From Plecoglossus altivelis (taxonomy: Eukaryota; Chordata; Actinopteri; Osmeriformes; Plecoglossidae), in contig BROE01000016.1 in NCBI GenBank assembly GCA_036571765.1, positions 13,531,021 through 13,595,020 of the forward strand: DNA of 64,000 nucleotides, given 5' to 3'. The notes beneath the pieces were generated by a model. It was not told where the DNA came from. It ran no database searches and saw only the letters and a program-made list of their open reading frames with translations. The position numbers were made by a program, and so were the translations under genes. Positions 1 to 14,037 of this stretch are shown in pieces (position 1 is the stretch's first letter; every line of letters begins with the position of its first letter).

Positions 1-58
1 TTAGGAGCTATAGCACCCCTCTCTTAGCCCCCTCTCCTGCCCCCTTCTGTTCCTCCAG

Positions 59-2401
59 GCCCACACTGCCCCCTGCTGCCTCTGCCTGGCAACAGCAGGT
101 ACAAGCTCAGCTCCCCCCACGACATTCCAGAGGTGGTGTCCTACCCTTTGCCCCAGAGCTCCTCCTATATCAGCCACACCCCCAGCTCTGTCGCCATGGT
201 GAGCGGGCTGCACCCCGCCAAGATGAACTGCACTCGCATCTTCAATCTCTTCTGTCTCTATGGTAACATTGAAAAGGTCAGCTGAGATTCTGAAACAATA
301 AGGGGCTGAGTTGGCTGAGCGTCTGTGTGTGTTTGTGAATGGATTATCTTTAATATGGGACTTATTGATTCAGATCATTGTATAAATAACCCTTGGAATT
401 CCTACTCACTCTGGAATTGTGTGTACATGCATTTGTGGCGTGTGTGTATGTGTGTGTGTGTCAGGTGAAGTTCATGAAGAGCGTTCACGGCACAGCGCTG
501 GTGGAGATGGGGGATGAGTATGCTGTGGACAGAGCCATCACACACCTCAACAGCATCAAGGTGTTTGGCAAGAGACTCAACGTCTGGTGAGTCCCCCCTC
601 ACTCCCCTCCTGTAGTCACACAGGTCAGTCGAGGACACTGTTTATTCCTTAACCCCTCACAAGCCAATCCAGCACCCCTTTAGAACATGATCACAATGTG
701 AAGCCGAAATCACGCAACACCCAGTACAATCTTCAACCCTCTCTGCCTCCTCTATCTCTTCCTCTCCCTGTCTGATTGCCCCTCCCCCTCTCCCCTCTTC
801 CACGCTCCAGTGTGTCCAAGCAGCATGCGGTCATCCCCAGCCAGGTGTTTGAGCTGGAGGACGGCAGCAGCAGCTACAAGGACTTTGCCATGACGCGCAA
901 CAACAGGTTCACCAGTGCCGGCCAGGCATCCAAGAACATCATCCAGCCGCCCTCCTGCGTGCTGCATTACTACAATGTTCCCCCCTGCACTTCAGAGGAG
1001 CAGCTGCTCAGGGTAGGACTGTCAGCACTGGTAGATTTGAATTTGAATATTCATCGATACAGTGACTAGTGCAGCAAAGGGCATGAATGGAGAAGTGAGA
1101 CAATGAAAGTGCACCCTCTGCTGGTGGGCAGAGTGGAGCACAGGATGCAGGCAGACAGCTCAATTGATCCAGGTGTTTTTGTCTGTTATCCGCAGTTATG
1201 CTCAGAGCACGACGCACCTGGTTTTGTCAAGTTCAAGATGTTTGATGCCAAGCGTGAGTGAAAACAATACGCAACCACATCAACAGGATTTCAGTTTTAT
1301 AGAAGACAGGGAATCTGCAGTGGCAGATTTGTATTATTAAATTAAATTATTCTTGTATTTAAAATAATCTTCTTAATCTTATATTATTTGAGACTGAGCT
1401 GCATATCATTTCTCTCTCCTTCCTCTCCCCTCCCGCTCTCTTTCCTCTCCTGTTTTCTCCATCTCGCTCTACCAGCTTCTTCCAAGACCATCTCTGGGTT
1501 GTTGGAGTTTGACTCTAAGACTCAGGCAGTTGAGGTCTTGACCGTGCTCAACCACTACCAGATCAGAATACCTAGTAAGTGACCACGAGTCCTGGCTGTC
1601 CTGCAAGGGCCAAGCTCATCGCCTGGTTGAACCACAATCATACTGTGCTGTAGTGAGAAACGGCCACATTTTACCATGATCACAGATGGCATTGAGAGGA
1701 TTTTTACTAAGGGATGGCAGCTGGTAGGCTGACACACTTTTACTGTGAACATTACATGTGAAAATTATTACTAAAATGACATATTTTTCTAGGGGAAAAG
1801 AAAAACTGTTTTGTAGCCATTTCTCCAGATAACTCCCTGAGTTACCCCGAGGGAGATTAGACAGGCACTAGGAGAGATAGGACGATTTTCAAATTCTATT
1901 TTCTTTCTCTATTGGCAAGGCAGATGTCATATCCTACCCCTCTGGAGGCCTTATCATTGTAGATAAGAAGGAGTAGTGTGTGTGTTTGTGCGTGGGTGTA
2001 CGTGTGTGTGTGGGTGTGCGTGTACGTGTGTGTGTGTACGTGTGTGTGGGTGTACATGTGTGTGTGTACGTGTGTTTGTGTGTGTGTGGGTGTACTTGGG
2101 AGTCACACCAGGACAGGAGTGTGAACACCATCTGCTGAACACCCTGTGTGTTCCCAGACCGGACTTAACACTGCTGTGTTGAGCATTCTCCATGCCAGAG
2201 AGCTCGGTAGCCAGCCTTGTAGGTGTGTGAGCGAGCCACAAAACCGGGCAGCTTCTCTCTGAGAAGCAGCCATTGATTAAACAACGCATGAATTGCGTGT
2301 AAAATACGAGTCGCTTTGTGTAACCATTCGCCTCTCCTCTTCCAGATGGATCCAATCCTTACACCCTGAAGCTGTGCTTCTCCACCTCCTCTCACCTCTG
2401 A
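59..2401 (+). CDS. hnrnpll: Heterogeneous nuclear ribonucleoprotein L-like (hnRNP LL), 3' part of the gene
   Basis: Six exons are read: 59-276, 465-586, 811-1012, 1196-1253, 1476-1574 and 2346-2401 (TGA at 2399-2401). All phases agree and give the last 250 residues; the N-terminal half lies upstream of the window. The visible part holds the third RNA-recognition motif (from VSGLHPAKMNCTRIFNLFCL, ending near KRLNVCVSKQ) and the fourth (from VLHYYNVPP to NHYQIRIPNG), then the family C-terminus LKLCFSTSSHL. hnRNP LL and its paralogue hnRNP L are nuclear splicing regulators that bind CA-rich RNA; hnRNP LL is known for control of CD45 exon choice in lymphocytes. I chose LL over L because of the PPSCVLHYYNVP and STSSHL wording and because atl2 lies downstream, as in human 2p22. 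The first exon is preceded by a good pyrimidine tract and AG at 57-58. Confidence 0.93.
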
Positions 2402-5400
2402 GCTCACAGCACCACCCATGGAGAGACTACACGGCAGAGCCTTGGCCTAGACAATAATGGAAGGAGGGTGAGAGAGGAAGAGAGAATGAGACGAGAGTTA
2501 GTTTGAGAGGAAGATAGATGGAAACGGAGAGAGCACAGGCAGAAAAGTGAGGTAGAATGAGAGAGGTCAGACGTGTCAAGGATAGAGCTTTAGGCCACCA
2601 AGACACTGAGGAAACATCTATTCCCAAACTCAGCACCTGCCACAAAGAGAAAAAACCCCGAACTGAAACACACAAGTGTAAAACACTGGAGACCATGTTC
2701 TCTTTTTATTAGTCGTATATCAGCCTTTTTCTGTTCCCATTTTTCTTTCTCTGGCGTACAGAGAACCAATCGGAATGAAGTACAAAGAGGAGATGCACGC
2801 ACCCAACTATGTGGGTGTTGCTTTCCTCCTCAGCATTCCATGAGGTCCAGCATGATAAGCAGGTGATCCCTGTAAAGACTCCTATTGGACATCTTTTGTT
2901 GGCGTTACTGGTGAACTCACAGTGTCACCCCTGGGTTTTCTCTGCGTATGGTTTACTGTGCCGAGGCCTGTTCAAGATGGCTATCATACAGACTGACAGC
3001 TGAGCAGAGGGCGCTCAAATGGCACACTTCAGATTATCCACGTGTCAATATTGACTTACTGTAATATGTAAATGTGTATAGAATGTCTATGAAATCTCTA
3101 CTATGTGTGCTGGAGGGGTGGGAGGGGGGGGGGCTGGCTATGGGTTTTGATTTAGAATGCTGAATTGACATTTAATGTCACATTTTTGAGGGCATGGCTG
3201 AACCTTTCCCCTATGCCTCAGAACGAGGACAGATGTTGTCATTACCACTAATGGTCACAATCAAAGTTTCAAGGACATCAGATACTAGGTCAGGGCTTAT
3301 AGCAGCACTTTCAACCATTGAGGCTGTTTTTTATGTTTACACACTATAAGCCCACATTGTGTAAGTAATTGTGTTTGGGGTAGTGGGGGGTGGGGGTTAA
3401 TGTTAATGCTACAGGGTTTAGTCTGTGATGTCATGGCTAGCCTACACTGGGTCAGTCTGTAGATTTGCACATTTATACTGTTTTAGTCTTGGGAGCTAAA
3501 CACAGGTCCAACAAGATGTGAGGAAAGCAAAGCCACCTAAAGTTGTAGTTCCCTGCTTGAACCAGTTAGACTGTAGCCATCTTGTTCACCAAGCCCCAGT
3601 CCTTCTATTCCAATAGCAGCAATATCCCAGATGTACAGTCGAGTTCTTTAGCCTTTTCCACAACTGAGGAGCTTTTCAAAACAAAGTCACATTAACGTTA
3701 CATAAAAAACCATGTAACGACAAATCAATGGGGAAAAGCATTGGTTCATAGCAATTGCTGTGTGATTGAATGGCATTAAGTTTTAGCAGCATTGATCATT
3801 ATAAAAGTGTAAGAAGACAATTACCATGAGTGGAACTAAACATCAGTTCCTATGTAACTACACTGTTTATAGATACTACTATGTAACTTGGTAGGTGACA
3901 TAACATTGATGTTGCTCCTATTTCTTTTCACATAATCAACCAAGCCATTCATTCAGACAAATCATAAAAGTCATAAAAGGTTATTACAAGATCCTGTATA
4001 TGAATTTAAATGGTTTGTTATATAGTTCAAGGTACTAAATCACGTACAGATATACAAAGACCTTCAAATGGTTCTCATAGTCTAACAGAATGTGATAGTA
4101 GGACCATACATGGGGATTAAGAAATGTTGATGTTCAGTGTGACTTTCATTAAACAATCAGCAGTCTTACAGAGTGGTATGAAAGCGCGTTGTGGTGTCCC
4201 TTTACTACTGCCATACAGGAAGTGTTTTTGCATACACTTGTTTTGTACTTTGAGTTACCGTTTCCGTCTAACAGAGGGCAAAGGTTTACAATGCTGACTA
4301 CAACCATGTTTCCTACGGGATGGATGGATGAATTCATTTGAATGGTTTTATCTTGTGGGCAGAGAGTTTGGTTACCTATGGCTTCAGCCTTTAATCATGC
4401 TCAGTATAATAACATCTCATGTATGTTATTGGTGCTAACAGATTTCACCTTATCAGAACGCACACATTCTCAAACAGGTCATGGCGAGATCCCAGTCTAC
4501 CTTGGATTGCAGGGCCAAAGACATGACACCTTCTCACAGTTCGTATTCAAGTAGTCTGTTGGAGAAGGAGGGGGTGATGTGTGCGGGGGTGTCTGTTTGT
4601 GTGTGTGTCCGCACGTGTCTCACATTTCTGCACACTGCTGGGCCAAGTTAAGAATAGAAGCATGGTGACACAGATTAGCGCCCCCTCTTTCCCTTCTCTC
4701 TCCATCACTCTCTCACTACCAGGTTCTGATAGCCTGGGACGCTATATTTAGACACTGACCTGTTCTCCCTGCCTCCATAGACATAGGGGGGATTGTTTTA
4801 TCAGCATATTATGGACATATGCATGTTTTCTGTACATGAATGTTCCTTTTACATAATGCTCATAAATAGTTTGATTAACAACCAAAAATAGGGTTGTCCT
4901 CAACAATTTTAAAGAATATTTATTTTCTGCGCTGCACTTGGTTTTACTAACTGGCGTGGCTGACCTGTAAACAGCACTCTTGAGGTCATTCGAGGTTATA
5001 TTACACCCGTACAGCACACGGCGTACAGGCAAGTCCTTCAGGAGACCCTAAATGTCACATCTAATCCTTGAATGGAGGGGGATCTCCTGGATCAGTTACA
5101 GTGGTTCTGTGGGATGGGTCTGTGTGGGCCTGCATAGGTATGTGCTATGTGTGTAATCTGTGCACTCCGTGTATGAAGTCATATTCAGTGTGTGTTTACT
5201 GTCTCCCTTGTATGAGCGTCCGTGTGCGTTGAACCAGTGCCATATAGACACTCAGTCACTGTTTGTTCCTCAGGTCTAGTAAATCTGGGTGGGCTCTACA
5301 TGAGGTTATTTAAGGCTAACTGTGAATCCCCTCTCTATCTGCCCACCGTACCCAGAAGCCTCTCGCATACAGCCCACCAAACACCCACAGCCCTGGCCTT

Positions 5401-6109
5401 CTCACACGGCTCTAGTCCTTCTGCCTCTGTGGCTCTGGCTTAGGGTGGATTTCTTGACGTAGTCTCCCTGACGCCTGACAAAGGGCAAACACAGAAAGGA
5501 GACGAACGGAAAGTCTCCCAGCTTGCTGAGGAGGATGACATTTTCTTGTGACAGGTGTGTTGGGCTCGTCTGCCTTTCCTACAGGAAATGATTAGCACAA
5601 CAAACCTACAAGTTCAACAGAAAATAAACTGATTGTTTCCTGGCCAATTTTCCAAGGATTCTTCTTGTACCTGGAGATAGTTTATTGAATAGCTATTCCC
5701 CTATCTTCAGAAATAATGAATACAAGGGCCAATATGTATTACCCGAGAATAAATAGTTTGCCTGAGAAAGGGCATTACAAGGCAGTTTGATCATAATGAC
5801 TATTGACTTTCCAGAAAAACTGGGGGATAGAGCCAAGTTCGGTCTCAGCCAAAGCAAACAGCGACTAGAGAAATTAGGCTTACAAAGCAAGTTTGTCGCA
5901 GTCTAAAGAGTCCAAATTAAGGAAACGGATACACAACTGAACTTTCCACTTCTTACCATTGTGTAGAGAGGTCAGGAGATGGTTGCAATTTCTATTCTCA
6001 TGTTTTTCCAAGCAACATTTTATAACTCCGTCACTTTTGGTGATAACTAGCGTAATTATAATAGCATTGTACTTACTTATCCATGTACATTCAACTACAA
6101 AGTAGTTAG
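2402..6109 (+). other. hnrnpll 3' UTR and intergenic DNA
   Basis: No convincing coding exon is seen downstream of the hnrnpll stop; the short open frames here have no splice context or recognisable residues. Possible poly(A) signals are ATTAAA at 4148-4153 and AATAAA at 5623-5628, so the 3' UTR could be roughly 1.7 or 3.2 kb, but this is a guess from motifs only. A G-rich patch lies near 3120-3133. Confidence 0.4.
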
Positions 6110-6137
6110 TAATCACTACTGCACTCAGTAGTGATTA
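6110..6137. repeat. Perfect 12-bp inverted repeat with a 4-base loop
   Basis: The arms are TAATCACTACTG (6110-6121) and CAGTAGTGATTA (6126-6137), separated by CACT. The palindrome lies just upstream of the open frame at 6184-6936. It could be a cruciform-prone site or the end of a decayed mobile element; no matching second end was found. Confidence 0.6.
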
Positions 6138-6183
6138 TGTTGGCAACCTGAACCCGGATCAAACTTGCTAATTGCCTGAGTAA

Positions 6184-6936
6184 ATAATAGTCACTGGAGC
6201 AGACTATTTTACACACATCAACTTCAGTCTGACAACTAAAGAGAGGAAAAGATTCCATGACTGGACTGTGCTTAAGCAAACAGCTAGAGTAGCAGATGGT
6301 TTTCACTGGGTAAACAATTCAGTATCATTATTGCCTCTCTCAGCTGAAGATGTTTATGGTCTTTTAAAGTGCCTCAATTGTCACAGTGGGTACCTATCTA
6401 CTATAATGGCTGACATAAGCGACTCAGAAAGGGCTGTGCTCTATAGGCTTCTAGGCAAGATTCCAGCTACAGAGGGGCTTCCCCTTTGTAACTGTACAGT
6501 GGCAGATGAATGTGGGGACCACACCTGGCACATGTTTAAACAATCCGTGTTACATAGCCATGTGTTATACCGGATGACTCTGCTAATCCTAAAGTCATTC
6601 TGTAACGTGAAAAAACTTGCGAGCGAAAAATATGCCAAAGGGAAATCTCTGGTTAAATTGCATCAGATTGTTGCTAGTATGTTCTGCAGTACAAAAAGAG
6701 ACTATTCAATTTCTTACAATCCATACAAACTCTGGGATTGTGCCTTTGGTAATAATATTTCTCCTTTTCGTCCTATACAAATAATGTCAGGTAAATTGAC
6801 ACAGCTCAATCCAGCTCAGTTGTTAGAGAGGCCTCAGAGAAAGTATGTTTCTATTGTCAAGAGTTTCACTACAGTGTCAAAAAAATTACAACAGACCCAC
6901 TGTCAACTTTATCAGCAGACAGGAGTTTATTCCTAA
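6184..6936 (+). other. Unidentified long open reading frame (orphan), about 250 codons
   Basis: The frame is open from just after a TAA at 6181-6183 to TAA at 6934-6936. That is long for chance in DNA with about 40 percent GC. I do not recognise the product. The first clear in-frame ATG is around 6346-6408 (MADISDSER begins at 6403), so any ATG-started protein would be about 178-200 residues. The predicted chain is rich in Cys, Leu, Lys and Ser, with no obvious signal peptide, zinc finger or catalytic motif. No flanking introns are evident. It lies between hnrnpll and the atl2 promoter, where I recall no gene in human. It may be a lineage-specific gene, a domesticated or decayed mobile-element reading frame, or chance. 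Confidence 0.35.
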
Positions 6937-7628
6937 AACATTAAGCAGTCAGACCCTATAATACAGACTATGCGTTCAGATATTCCAAGCACATTTCTGA
7001 CATTCCGTGCACCTTGACAAGATCTTTTCACTGTGAGAAGAATGAGGAAAGACTTGAGTGAGATAGGAAGAGATCCTATGATGGTGGTGCTAGCCAAACA
7101 GACATTCCAAACATCGTAAGGAAGTGGACTTAATTTCCTCTTAAAACGGGAAAGCTGGTATAACCTAAAACAGATGAATATGTGCTGGATTGCCAAGACA
7201 GATCACCCCATTGGCATAGGCCTATTGATACATCGATGATGATTATTATATCAGGACCATATTTCTTCATAGACAAATACATATAATATTTGTTCCATGG
7301 TCAGCAACACAAATTGTACGTTTACATTTATAGGTCTACTTTACGTCGAGGAACATATTGATACTTCAAAGAAACATTTGAGGGTAATTAAAAGTAACAA
7401 AACGATGAGAAGTGGCACCTGTTGCATGGTTGCGAGATGTGGAAAATTTAACAACAACAAAAAGTTTCAATAAGTACTTGATCAAACTCAAACTTTATTT
7501 TGGAACATCGAGTCGCGCACAGGTCAGCCGTCTCCCTTCCTGCCATTCTGAGTAACTCCATGTGAACTTGATAAGGCACGAGCAGAAACTGGGTCTGTCG
7601 ACGTCAGCTTCATCTGATTCAGAGCAAC

Positions 7629-10600
7629 ATGGCGGAGGTGAGCGGGCTGAGGAATCGGAATCATTTCGAAACAAACTGCAAAAGCCGCGTTTTTGACAAA
7701 GGTAACTTTCCACACAGCGCAAATGGGTTTTGTTGGGACGAGAACAAATGTATGTCAGGGGTTCAACTCATACACGATGATAGTTGGAAATGAACTCTTT
7801 GGCTAAGTAGCTAGCTTTGTTTTCAGATGTATTCTTTCGAGATCCAGCTAGTGAAAGGTGTACGGCATTGCTAAACCTACTTAGCGCTACTCAACACAGT
7901 AGCCAACGGGTTGATCCGTCCGGTGTGGCTGCTACGGACTGGCTGTCAATATCACATGCATCTTTATGTCACGTTGGACCGCTTGTCTTCTCCTTCATGT
8001 AGCTTGGATTTTGAGCTTTAAGTTTGTATTTCTGACTTTGTTTCTGAGTGAAATGTTCGCAAACAGGACTCTTAGAAAACAACTAAATTACCCTTTGCTC
8101 TCTACCCTACTCAACAACGAGCAAGTCCCGAGTCGTCTTAACCGGCTAATGTTTAGGGTATTTTAAGCGAGCTATTCTTAGTTTCTTGCCGTTTGCTGAT
8201 CGTTTTAGCATGGTATTCGTTAAACCCGCTAACTTTGCATTCGGCAGCAAGGCTTTGCATATGAAACAGCGACAGAGTCTAGTTCTTCAACTGAACATTT
8301 GGTCTGCTCCCAGTGCATTCTCATTCATTGCAGTTTATTACTGTTGATGTACCCCGCCAGACACGCAAGAACACCTGTTTGTTTTCGTGTCTCGTTGTGT
8401 CAGGTGCCGTTTGCCCTGCGGTGGGCGCAGATGAAACACGAGATATGTTTACATACTGTCATCTTCAGGGTGGTAAAATACTTATCGAGGGTGCTCCTCA
8501 CGTGCTTCTGCTTGCAAAGCCAGCAGGAACGTTCACTTTGGCCTTTTTTCTCTGACAGCCCTACCTGCATGGTACACGGCCCTAAATATCATGCATGTGC
8601 ACCAGCAGTCAAGTTGTGGACGGTTTGTGTAAGACTATTTCCAAGGACAAACCAAACTCAGTATTGCGAAGTGTTGCATTTTTGTCTTTGTGGCTATAGG
8701 AGAAGAACAACAACCCCATTGCATTAGATCACAAGGATCCTTATCATAATGACCCTTGTATGAACATGGCAAAGCACAGCTGGGATTATGTGGCAACAGT
8801 TAACACTCTTGCAGGGCCGACAGCACCGCACTTTGTCCTTGGCGCTCAGCTTGTTGGCTGCTGTTGAACGTTTGCCCTGCTTGACACCAGTCCAGCCAGG
8901 GGAGCAGTCTCTTGGGGCTGAATCTCAATAGTCTGTCGAGATATCGTCATCTCATTTCTTATTCATCTGCTGCACCTACCAGATGGTTTAAAGGTGAAAA
9001 ATAGTCCACCCCCCGTCCACCTCTCCACCCCTCCACCGCTTTCCAACTGGTCAGGGGTGAAGAAAACCCTGTAAGAGGACTAGAATGCAGCCCTTGAGCT
9101 GGCAATGGTCCTCTCTGACACAACACAGGAGGGGTGGGGTAGACGACTGGCAGGGGGGTATTGCTGTACATAAAATGACCCTTAATCGAAGGAATGTTAT
9201 CCATATTTGGACAGCGCCCTGCGCAAAGTGGAACAGGGTCTTATCAAGGTTTCTCTGATGTGGTGCAGGACAGAGTCTATGGAGCCTGGGGCTGTTATGA
9301 GCCAGAGAGCTGTGATAGAACGCAACGGTACCTTCGTCACAGCCATTAGACCCTGACCTGCCCTGCGATGCCAATTACAGCCAGCAGCATGAGACTGGCC
9401 TTTAGGAAGATACGGAAAGAGCCGCGATAAGACTGAGCTCGTTTTGGAACTGTCGGTCCGCAGGTTCTGTCAAGGTGGAGACTTGGTGAAGGAGTGTGTA
9501 TTTAAGGACTAGGGTTTTCCATCTCTCTCACACACTCGCACACACTTTCTCACTCCCGCTCCCAAAAATAACGTATATCTACAGTCAATCTTAGAAGAAA
9601 TCTCTTGTGTTTTATATAGTTAATTGTTTTATCATATAGAGCAAAGTGTCTTAGATTACATGTCTTCCGCGTCCTAGAATGGTGCTTCAAATACAGACAT
9701 GGCTGTGCAGACCTAAGGGTGGAGTGGTCTAGTTTAACTCAGGCTAAAAACAAACAGCCTGCTGATGGCACAGATGTCCAACTTAGTATCAGTTACAGCT
9801 CTTAAGCAGTAGCCTACATAGAACACAATGGAGCCACTGCTGCTAGCCTGCTAGCATCAAGTGTAACAGTACTTTGAAAGTGCCTGTTCTTTGTTAACAT
9901 GTAGCATACATAGTTTCAATGTGCCCTAGGCTCATTGGATTAGATGGAAAGAAAAAAAAAAGAAAGGAGGGGGGAACTGTTACAAATATTTCGAAAATAT
10001 GATGTGTTCTTGCAAAGTGTTGTGGTGTTTGTGTGTAGAGGTCGAGGGAAGCGTGCGTGTCAGCGGGGCACCTCAGCTGGCTGTGAAGGCAGACCTCAGT
10101 GGGAGTCTGGGTGGAGCACTGACATGTTCTCTCCTGCCTTCTGTTCTCTCCTCCTGGCATCCACCACCAAACGCTGGGTTTACCATAGCAGGACAACATC
10201 CCAGCGCTACCAGCCCATCAGACCCAGCCTTTCATAACCCCAAACCACATGCAGTCCTGGCCCTTGGCTGGGTTTGTGTTCAGGACAGGTGGGCTTTTTG
10301 ATAAATGTTCAAATTCTCAGCGTCATGTGGCACGATCAGAAGTGCATTTGGCACTGTGTGAAGTGTCCGTGCAGAGAGAGAACCCACCCGTGAGAGAATC
10401 CTTCATATGAAGCATGGTTGAGGGACTGAAGACTCAAGGTTTTGTCAACACACAGTGAGCCAACAGAACTGTAAAGGTGGTCTGCAAGGACTTTGACTTC
10501 ATCTTGAAACAGGATAGTCAGCTGGTTTCTATCAGATTAATGACGCATTTGTCTTAACCATGCCTCAACTGTTCCATTCGATGTTGCCAGTCAAGATGTG

Positions 10601-13181
10601 TGGGAAGATAGCAGGATTAGGTGTGTCTTTTATTTCAAATACAATCGGTATGATTCCAACAACAACAACAAGACAAGGGCACATTGTTCTTCAGCCTGAA
10701 GTAACACCGTTTCAGTTAGGCCTGCTAAGAGTGCAGAAACCATGAGAAGATTAGTGACACTTTTCCAATCTGGGCTTTTGTTTAATGTTCACTCTGTTTA
10801 AGATATTAGATATATTAGCTTTGCCTGATTTCTGGGTACGATCGTTCAGTGTGCGCTGTACAGAGTCCGTCCAACTGTGACCTATCACCTGTCTCAGTTC
10901 ATTTGTCAAAACCAGTGCTCCATTTTCCTCTGTCCTTCACACACATCTATTACCCAGCACTACAGAGTATAGTGCTGCGCAATAATGGGACTGGCTGTTA
11001 GAATTCAGCTCCTTGACTGGATGGCTAGCAAATTGCTCTACTCTGTAATGCATTTGAATCATTCAACGGTGGGAGGGAATTGTTGCACCTTTCTGCTCTG
11101 CTCTTCCGACCCCCTCATCTCCATAGCCGTAGGCTGGTCTGACCTCTTGTCTCTCCTCTCTCCCCTAGGTGTGAGTGGGGTCGAAGATGTCCCAATGATG
11201 CCTCCAATGATGCCCCCAGACAGTGAGCCTCCCCGGGCCATGCCTGAGGATGCTTTGGACGAAGAGACCGATGAGCCCCTGGATCTGTACTCGGAAACAG
11301 GCTTAGACGCTGAGCAGTGTTCCCCGGAGGATCCAGAGCCAGAACCCGAAGTCGAGGAGGAGGAGAAAGCCCGGCCCATCCAGATAGTTCTGGCCCATGA
11401 GGACGACCACAACTTTGAGCTGGATTCTGTGGCACTGGAGAAGTTGCTGCTGCAGGAAGAGATCAGGGATCTGAACGTGGTGGTGGTGTCTGTAGCCGGA
11501 GCCTTCCGGAAGGGCAAGTCCTTCCTGCTGGACTTCATGTTGCGTTACATGCACAACCAGGTGAGATACACGCCCCAGTACTGACAGCACTGGGCTGGGA
11601 AAGACATAACCAGTTCTGTGGTGTACATCAGCCCTAGAAAGGCATGCAATATCATGCGCATCATTTCTTATTGCGCTCCTATTAGTCCCTAGCCAAACAC
11701 ATTGACTCAAGAGTGATACTGTGAGTCAGAACAAGGTGAACTCCCCTAAGGAGCTTTCCTACTACAATCTGTGGAGGCAGATTTTTACGACATCCACCTT
11801 CCCGAAACAAAGAACCGTTGTTCACATGCGCAAATGAGTACAATGACTGCTATAGTCCAACATGGATCCTGTTTGTTCTCACACAGTCCTCTGGGATTTT
11901 TGGAGAAGTGTTTAGTTCCTCGTCGTTTCATCTCGGTTCTTCCTGAAGGTATATTCCATTCCTAGATTCCCTTTGTCGTGCTAATTAGCCGTTCCCCAAG
12001 TTGTACCCCAGAAGAGTTTCATTTTTCTTTTTTCTTTTTTTGTCTGATCACCATTTAATTAGAATGAGGTGATGCCTTTTCTGGGTTTTCTGGGACGGTA
12101 GCTCCCCCAGGGCAGAGCGGCACCGTGGCTGTCGCTGCGCATCTCCAGAACAACGATCTGCAAGCCAACTGGTGCATTTCTGAGGCCAGCAGTGATGCAG
12201 CTAGTCGTTTAGTGAAGGCAGCTCGTCTGTGCCCTTACAAAATGTCTATTTAAATAGACAAAATGCTAAACCAACGAGGCTTTCCTGGTTTTTGTGGTGG
12301 CAGTAGTCTGACGGACAGGGGAGCGACCAACAGCTGGAGAGACAGGAAGGCCAGCAACAGACCAGATCATCTTACACACAGCTGCCACATGTCACCCTAC
12401 AGTGGGTCAAGAAGGAGGTGTTTCTGTGGCAACCAAGTGTCGCCCCGGACAACTAACGGCTTCACTGCCTGTCTAGGGATGAGCTGCAGGAAAGTGAAAC
12501 CCCATTAGAAAACATAAGGTCATGGTCGAGTGTGTGTGTGTGTTTGTATCTGAGTGCGTGTGTCGGTGTGTGTCTGATGAGAACACAGAAGGTGACAGTC
12601 CCAGAGCAGAGAGGCAGTGATTGTACTTGTGTGTGTTCGTTCTCCATCTCCTCCAGGGTCAGCTGTTGAGGATTACTTTGTGCCCTCATGCTTTATCAGC
12701 AGCACACGCTGTAGCTGCACACTCTGACAGAGCCAACATGACTAGCAGTACCCCAGAGATAGCCAGCAGACACACATTACGCTCCAGAAGCTCCTTCACA
12801 GGGCTGCTTTTGCATACAGTTGAAACCACATCCACCATCTTGAGGTGCTACTCACTGCCACCGAGATGTGAGGAATAGAGTTAGAACATTGCAAGTGATA
12901 TTGCTACTAGATCTGTCCATTAAACCCCCTCCTTACTGTGGAATCTACTTTCTGATTGAACACATCTATGAATAGTGTTAAACATTGATTTTGTGATTAG
13001 CAGGCAGTTTCCCTGAAGCTTAAGCCTAGTCCTAAACTTTGAGTAATTATATGAAGATCTTTGTTGAAAAAAGCTCGGGCACAATCCATGTCTGGGAAAC
13101 TGAGCCTATATGTCACTTGCAGCCATGATTATCTTAAACATTCTATCTTGGCTCTCTGAAACGCTGCCATGGTACGACACA

Positions 13182-13224
<43 letters not shown>

Positions 13225-14006
13225 CAGACCCTTAAGATAGTTGTTTGAGCACACAGCCATTGATGCCTTCAGCTATGAATTTCATGCCTGTAGCCCAGGG
13301 CTTTGTCTTGATAGATTACATTGGCATTTATACAACCCTGTTCTCTTATCCTTGACCTATGTTGTACAAAGGGCTCAGTCAGCACTAGTGTAATAAACAT
13401 CTAATGCTAATTTGGCTTTTTCTGAATTAGTAGTCAGGTCTGAATATGATATCACAGAGCCCCCCAGTGGCCATTTAATGCACATGCATGCCAGAAGGAT
13501 ATGCGGCAAATCTGTACTGTCTGTGCCTCAAACTAATTTCTGCCCCTCTCTTTCTTTGCCCCCCCCCTTTCCCTCTCCCCTCCTCTCTACCTCTCTCTTT
13601 ACGCCCACCTCTCTCTCTGCCTATCTCTCTGCCTCTCTCTCGCTGCCTCTCTCTCTCTCTCGCTGCCTCTCTCTCTCTCTCGCTGCCTCTCTCTCTCTCT
13701 CGCTGCCTCTCTCTCTCTCTCTCGCTGCCTCTCTCTCTCTCTCTCGCTGCCTCTCTCTCTCTCGCTGCCTCTCTCTCTGCCTCGCTGCCTCTCTCTCTGC
13801 CTCTCTGCTTCTCTCTCTCTGCCTCTCTCTGCCTCTCTTCCTCCCTTTGGTCCCAGCAGCACTTGGACGAGTGGATGGGGGGGGATGATGATCCCCTGAC
13901 AGGCTTCAGCTGGAGGGGAGGCTGTGAGAGGGAGACCACCGGCATCCAGGTCTGGAGCGAGGTGTTTGTGGTGCCCAAGCCAGACGGCAGCAAGGTGACA
14001 CACACG

Positions 14007-14037
<31 letters not shown>

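Noticed and set aside
1934..2182. His/Thr-rich and Cys/Val-rich frames
   Set aside because: Low-complexity translation of a degenerate TG repeat in the last hnrnpll intron.
59..2401. Assignment as hnrnpl rather than hnrnpll
   Set aside because: The RRM4 wording, the STSSHL end and the atl2 neighbour fit hnRNP LL better than hnRNP L, whose C-terminus differs (ending STAQHAS in human).
7817..8727. Several frames of 60-140 codons after atl2 exon 1
   Set aside because: They lie within atl2 intron 1, lack splice signals and show no family similarity.
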